DNA from: Candidatus Izemoplasma sp.
Lineage (GTDB): Bacteria; Bacillota_I; Bacilli_A; Izemoplasmatales; Izemoplasmataceae
Assembly (NCBI GenBank): GCA_007132145.1
Contig: SLPE01000088.1
Location: 1 to 5,293 of the forward strand
Direction: 5' to 3'
DNA: 5,293 bases
Shown: in pieces, positions 1 to 5,293 of the stretch
Position numbering within the stretch: the first letter of the stretch is position 1
Layout: each line of letters begins with the position of its first letter
Translations under genes and position numbers: made by a program
Notes under the pieces: generated by a model
Seen by the model: the letters and a program-made list of their open reading frames with translations, nothing else
Database searches by the model: none
What the model was told of the DNA's origin: nothing

Positions 1-2130
1 CAGTTGTCGCAGTTCATGTCACAGACGAATCCGCTCGACGAATTGACCCACAAACGGCGGATTTCCGCCTTGGGACCCGGCGGATTGACCCGCGACCGCG
101 CCGGGTTCGAAGTCCGGGACGTCCATCATTCCCACTATGGACGCATATGTCCGATCGAAACCCCCGAAGGCCAGAACATCGGTTTGATCAACAGCCTCGC
201 GACCTATGTCCGCGTCAACCGTTACGGATTCATCGAAACGCCGTATTTGCGTGTCGAACACGTGGAAAACGGCCAAGACGAGCCCGACATGGTCGTCACC
301 GAGGAAATGATCTATCTCACGGCCGACGAAGAGGAACAATACGTCATCGGCCAGGCAAACATCAAACTCGACGACGACCGTCGCATCCTCCACGAAAACG
401 TCGTCGCCCGTCACCAGGAACAGACGAAGATGTTTCCTCGGGAAGACATCGAGCTCATCGACGTCTCCCCCAAACAGATCGTCTCGATCTCGACCGCCTG
501 CATCCCCTTCTTGGAGCACGACGATGCGAACCGTGCGCTCATGGGTGCGAACATGCAACGTCAGGCGATTCCCTTGATCAGACCCGAAGCCGCCTTCGTC
601 GGAACCGGCACCGAATACAAAGCCGCCCGCGACAGCGGCGCATGTGTCATCGCCACCGAGTCAGGAAAAGTCGATTACGTCGACAGCAAACGCATCGTCA
701 TCAAGAAGAAATCCGGCAAGAAGGATACGTACCATCTTCTCAAATCCGAGAGAAGCAACCAGGGCACGTGCATCAACCATGTGCCGATCGTCGCTCTCGG
801 TGAAACCGTCGAAGCCGGCGACATCATCGCCGACGGACCGGCGATGAGCGAAGGCGAACTCGCCCTCGGGCGCAATGTCGTCGTCGCGTTCATGACATGG
901 GACGGCTACAATTACGAAGACGCCGTCATTTTGAGCGAAAGACTCGTCAAAGAAGACACGTACACGTCGATCCATATCGAAAAATACGAAGCCGAAGCCC
1001 GGGAAACGAAACTCGGCAAAGAAGAGATCACCCGGGAAATTCCCAACGTCGGTGAAGAAGGCCGTCGCTACCTCGACGACCGCGGCATCATCATTCCCGG
1101 CGCCGAAGTGAAGGAAGGCGACATCCTCGTCGGCAAGATCACGCCCAAAGGGCATACCGACCCGACGCCGGAAGACAAGCTCCTGCTCGCGATCTTCGGT
1201 GAAAAATCACGAGAAGTCCGCGACACGTCCTTGCGTGTCCCGCACGGCGGCGGCGGCATCGTCCAGAGCGTCAAGTACTTCAGTCGCGACAACGACGACG
1301 AACTCCCGCCCGGCGCCAACGAAGTCGTGCAAGTCTTCATCGTGCAGAAACGCAAGATTTCAGAAGGCGACAAAATGGCCGGTCGACACGGCAACAAAGG
1401 GGTCATCTCGAAAATCCTCCCGGTCGAGGACATGCCTTTCATGGAAGACGGAACTCCGGTCGACATCATGCTCAATCCGCTCGGGGTGCCTTCGAGAATG
1501 AACATCGGGCAAGTGCTCGAGATCCATCTCGGCATGGCCGCGAAGAAACTCGGCGTCCATATCGCGAGTCCGGTCTTCGATGGTGTCGAAAACGAAGACC
1601 TCGTCGAAATCATGAAAGAAGCGAACATGCAAGCAGACGGCAAGACGCGCCTCTATTCCGGCCGTACCGGAGAGCCCTACGACAACGAAATTTCCGTCGG
1701 CATCATGCACATGATCAAACTCGACCACATGGTCGATGACAAGCTCCACGCCCGCAGCGTCGGTCCTTACACCCTCGTCACCCAGCAACCGATGGGCGGC
1801 AAGGCGCAAAACGGTGGCCAACGTTTCGGTGAAATGGAAGTGTGGGCGCTTGAAGCCTACGGCGCCGCCTACTGCCTACAAGAGATGCTCACCGTCAAGA
1901 GCGACGACATCATCGGCCGCAACAAAGTCTTCCGCGCCATCGTCGACGGCAAGAGCATCCCCGGTCCGAGCCTTCCGGAATCGTTCCGCGTCCTCACACG
2001 CGAACTTCAATCGCTCGGCATCTACGTCGAACTCATCCATCGCGAATCGAAACAGAATGAAGCGAACAAGAGCCTCGTCGAAGATTCCGACGTCGAAGAC
2101 TATCTCCAAAAATACGGCTTCAACCAATAA
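1..2130 (+). CDS. rpoB: DNA-directed RNA polymerase subunit beta (5'-truncated by window edge)
   Basis: Beta subunit of the core RNA polymerase, which works in the cytoplasm and forms one jaw of the catalytic cleft with beta'. The reading frame is open from base 1 to the TAA at 2128-2130 and gives 709 residues; the N-terminal part (about 465 residues by comparison with B. subtilis) lies outside the window. The TTG at base 4 is an internal Leu codon, not a start. Visible in order (fragment numbering): the rifampicin region [20 protein letters not shown] and ISALGPGG (1-28), fork-loop region and [16 protein letters not shown] (50-65), [25 protein letters not shown] (E306, D307 = E. coli E813, D814), and [12 protein letters not shown] with K458 and K466 (E. 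coli K1065, K1073), the conserved lysines near the active site. The C-terminal clamp segment [20 protein letters not shown] follows. The tail ends with a polar, acidic stretch after LGIYVEL. The large E. coli-type insertions are absent, as in Bacillota. Ser replaces the usual Asp516 and Gln the usual Pro567. It is almost certainly co-transcribed with the rpoC 18 bases downstream. Confidence 0.99.
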   Translation, partial: QLSQFMSQTNPLDELTHKRRISALGPGGLTRDRAGFEVRDVHHSHYGRICPIETPEGQNIGLINSLATYVRVNRYGFIETPYLRVEHVENGQDEPDMVVTEEMIYLTADEEEQYVIGQANIKLDDDRRILHENVVARHQEQTKMFPREDIELIDVSPKQIVSISTACIPFLEHDDANRALMGANMQRQAIPLIRPEAAFVGTGTEYKAARDSGACVIATESGKVDYVDSKRIVIKKKSGKKDTYHLLKSERSNQGTCINHVPIVALGETVEAGDIIADGPAMSEGELALGRNVVVAFMTWDGYNYEDAVILSERLVKEDTYTSIHIEKYEAEARETKLGKEEITREIPNVGEEGRRYLDDRGIIIPGAEVKEGDILVGKITPKGHTDPTPEDKLLLAIFGEKSREVRDTSLRVPHGGGGIVQSVKYFSRDNDDELPPGANEVVQVFIVQKRKISEGDKMAGRHGNKGVISKILPVEDMPFMEDGTPVDIMLNPLGVPSRMNIGQVLEIHLGMAAKKLGVHIASPVFDGVENEDLVEIMKEANMQADGKTRLYSGRTGEPYDNEISVGIMHMIKLDHMVDDKLHARSVGPYTLVTQQPMGGKAQNGGQRFGEMEVWALEAYGAAYCLQEMLTVKSDDIIGRNKVFRAIVDGKSIPGPSLPESFRVLTRELQSLGIYVELIHRESKQNEANKSLVEDSDVEDYLQKYGFNQ

Positions 2131-2136
2131 TAAGGG

Positions 2137-2146
2137 AAAGGTGATC
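2137..2146 (+). promoter_or_regulatory. Ribosome binding site of rpoC
   Basis: AAAGGTGATC lies just before the ATG at 2149. AGGTGATC (2139-2146) is a continuous 8-base complement to the usual 3' tail of bacterial 16S rRNA (5'-GAUCACCUCC). The AGG core ends 7 bases before the ATG, a normal spacing. It fixes the rpoC start: an in-frame TAA stands at 2131-2133, ATG 2149 is the first ATG after it, and the next in-frame ATG is at 2425, inside conserved sequence. No promoter or terminator is visible in the 18-base gap, so rpoC translation probably depends on this site within an rpoB-rpoC message. Confidence 0.85.
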
Positions 2147-2148
2147 GC

Positions 2149-5293
<3,145 letters not shown>

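Noticed and set aside
4..6. TTG as a possible start codon for a short beta-subunit form
   Set aside because: It is the Leu in the conserved QLSQFM motif (E. coli L511) and the frame is already open at base 1. The gene is cut by the window edge.
147..803. A + strand open frame of 218 codons overlapping rpoB in another frame
   Set aside because: The product is dominated by Arg, Pro and His, as expected from reading this codon bias one base out of frame. It has no recognisable domain and overlaps invariant rpoB motifs.
2131..2148. Possible promoter or terminator between rpoB and rpoC
   Set aside because: The 18-base gap is too short for a promoter and has no inverted repeat or T run. Its only visible signal is the ribosome binding site.

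Overview
This window is a fragment of the bacterial rpoB-rpoC transcription operon. It holds the 3' part of rpoB (RNA polymerase beta subunit) and most of rpoC (beta' subunit), both on the + strand. I see no mobile element, RNA gene, CRISPR array, promoter or terminator. Apart from the 18-base gap between the two genes, every base is coding.

Organism: both proteins are of the Bacillota (Firmicutes) / Mollicutes type. Beta lacks the large lineage-specific insertions of the E. coli subunit, and beta' runs straight from the trigger-loop motif to [19 protein letters not shown] without the large SI3 insertion of proteobacteria. Details such as [27 protein letters not shown] and an unusual first zinc ribbon recall Mollicutes/Erysipelotrichia-like lineages more than Bacillus; this is from memory of family alignments. 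The DNA is moderately GC-rich (29, 34 and 37 of 60 bases are G+C in three lines I counted), with a strong preference for C-ending codons (GAC, GTC, ATC, CTC, GCC). That is unusual for classic Mollicutes. All Trp codons are TGG and there is no in-frame TGA, so nothing points to genetic code 4. I would call it an uncultured or less familiar Bacillota/Mycoplasmatota-like bacterium, with low certainty.

Layout: bases 1-2130 encode the last 709 residues of beta, starting inside the rifampicin-resistance-determining region. Two tandem TAA stops follow (2128-2133). The gap carries a strong Shine-Dalgarno sequence, and rpoC begins at ATG 2149 and stays open to the window edge (about 1048 residues; roughly 150 more expected). 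The two subunits form the catalytic cleft together: beta supplies the rifampicin pocket, fork loop and the Lys pair next to the catalytic site, while beta' supplies the Mg-binding NADFDGD motif, bridge helix, trigger loop, clamp and both zinc sites. All key catalytic residues are intact.

The interest is in substitutions at normally conserved positions, not in a new system: Ser at the beta position equal to E. coli Asp516 (a classic rifampicin-resistance site), Gln at Pro567, a zinc ribbon with a longer, atypical loop, Ser-Thr for Leu-Ala in the bridge helix, and a divergent clamp-helix tip.
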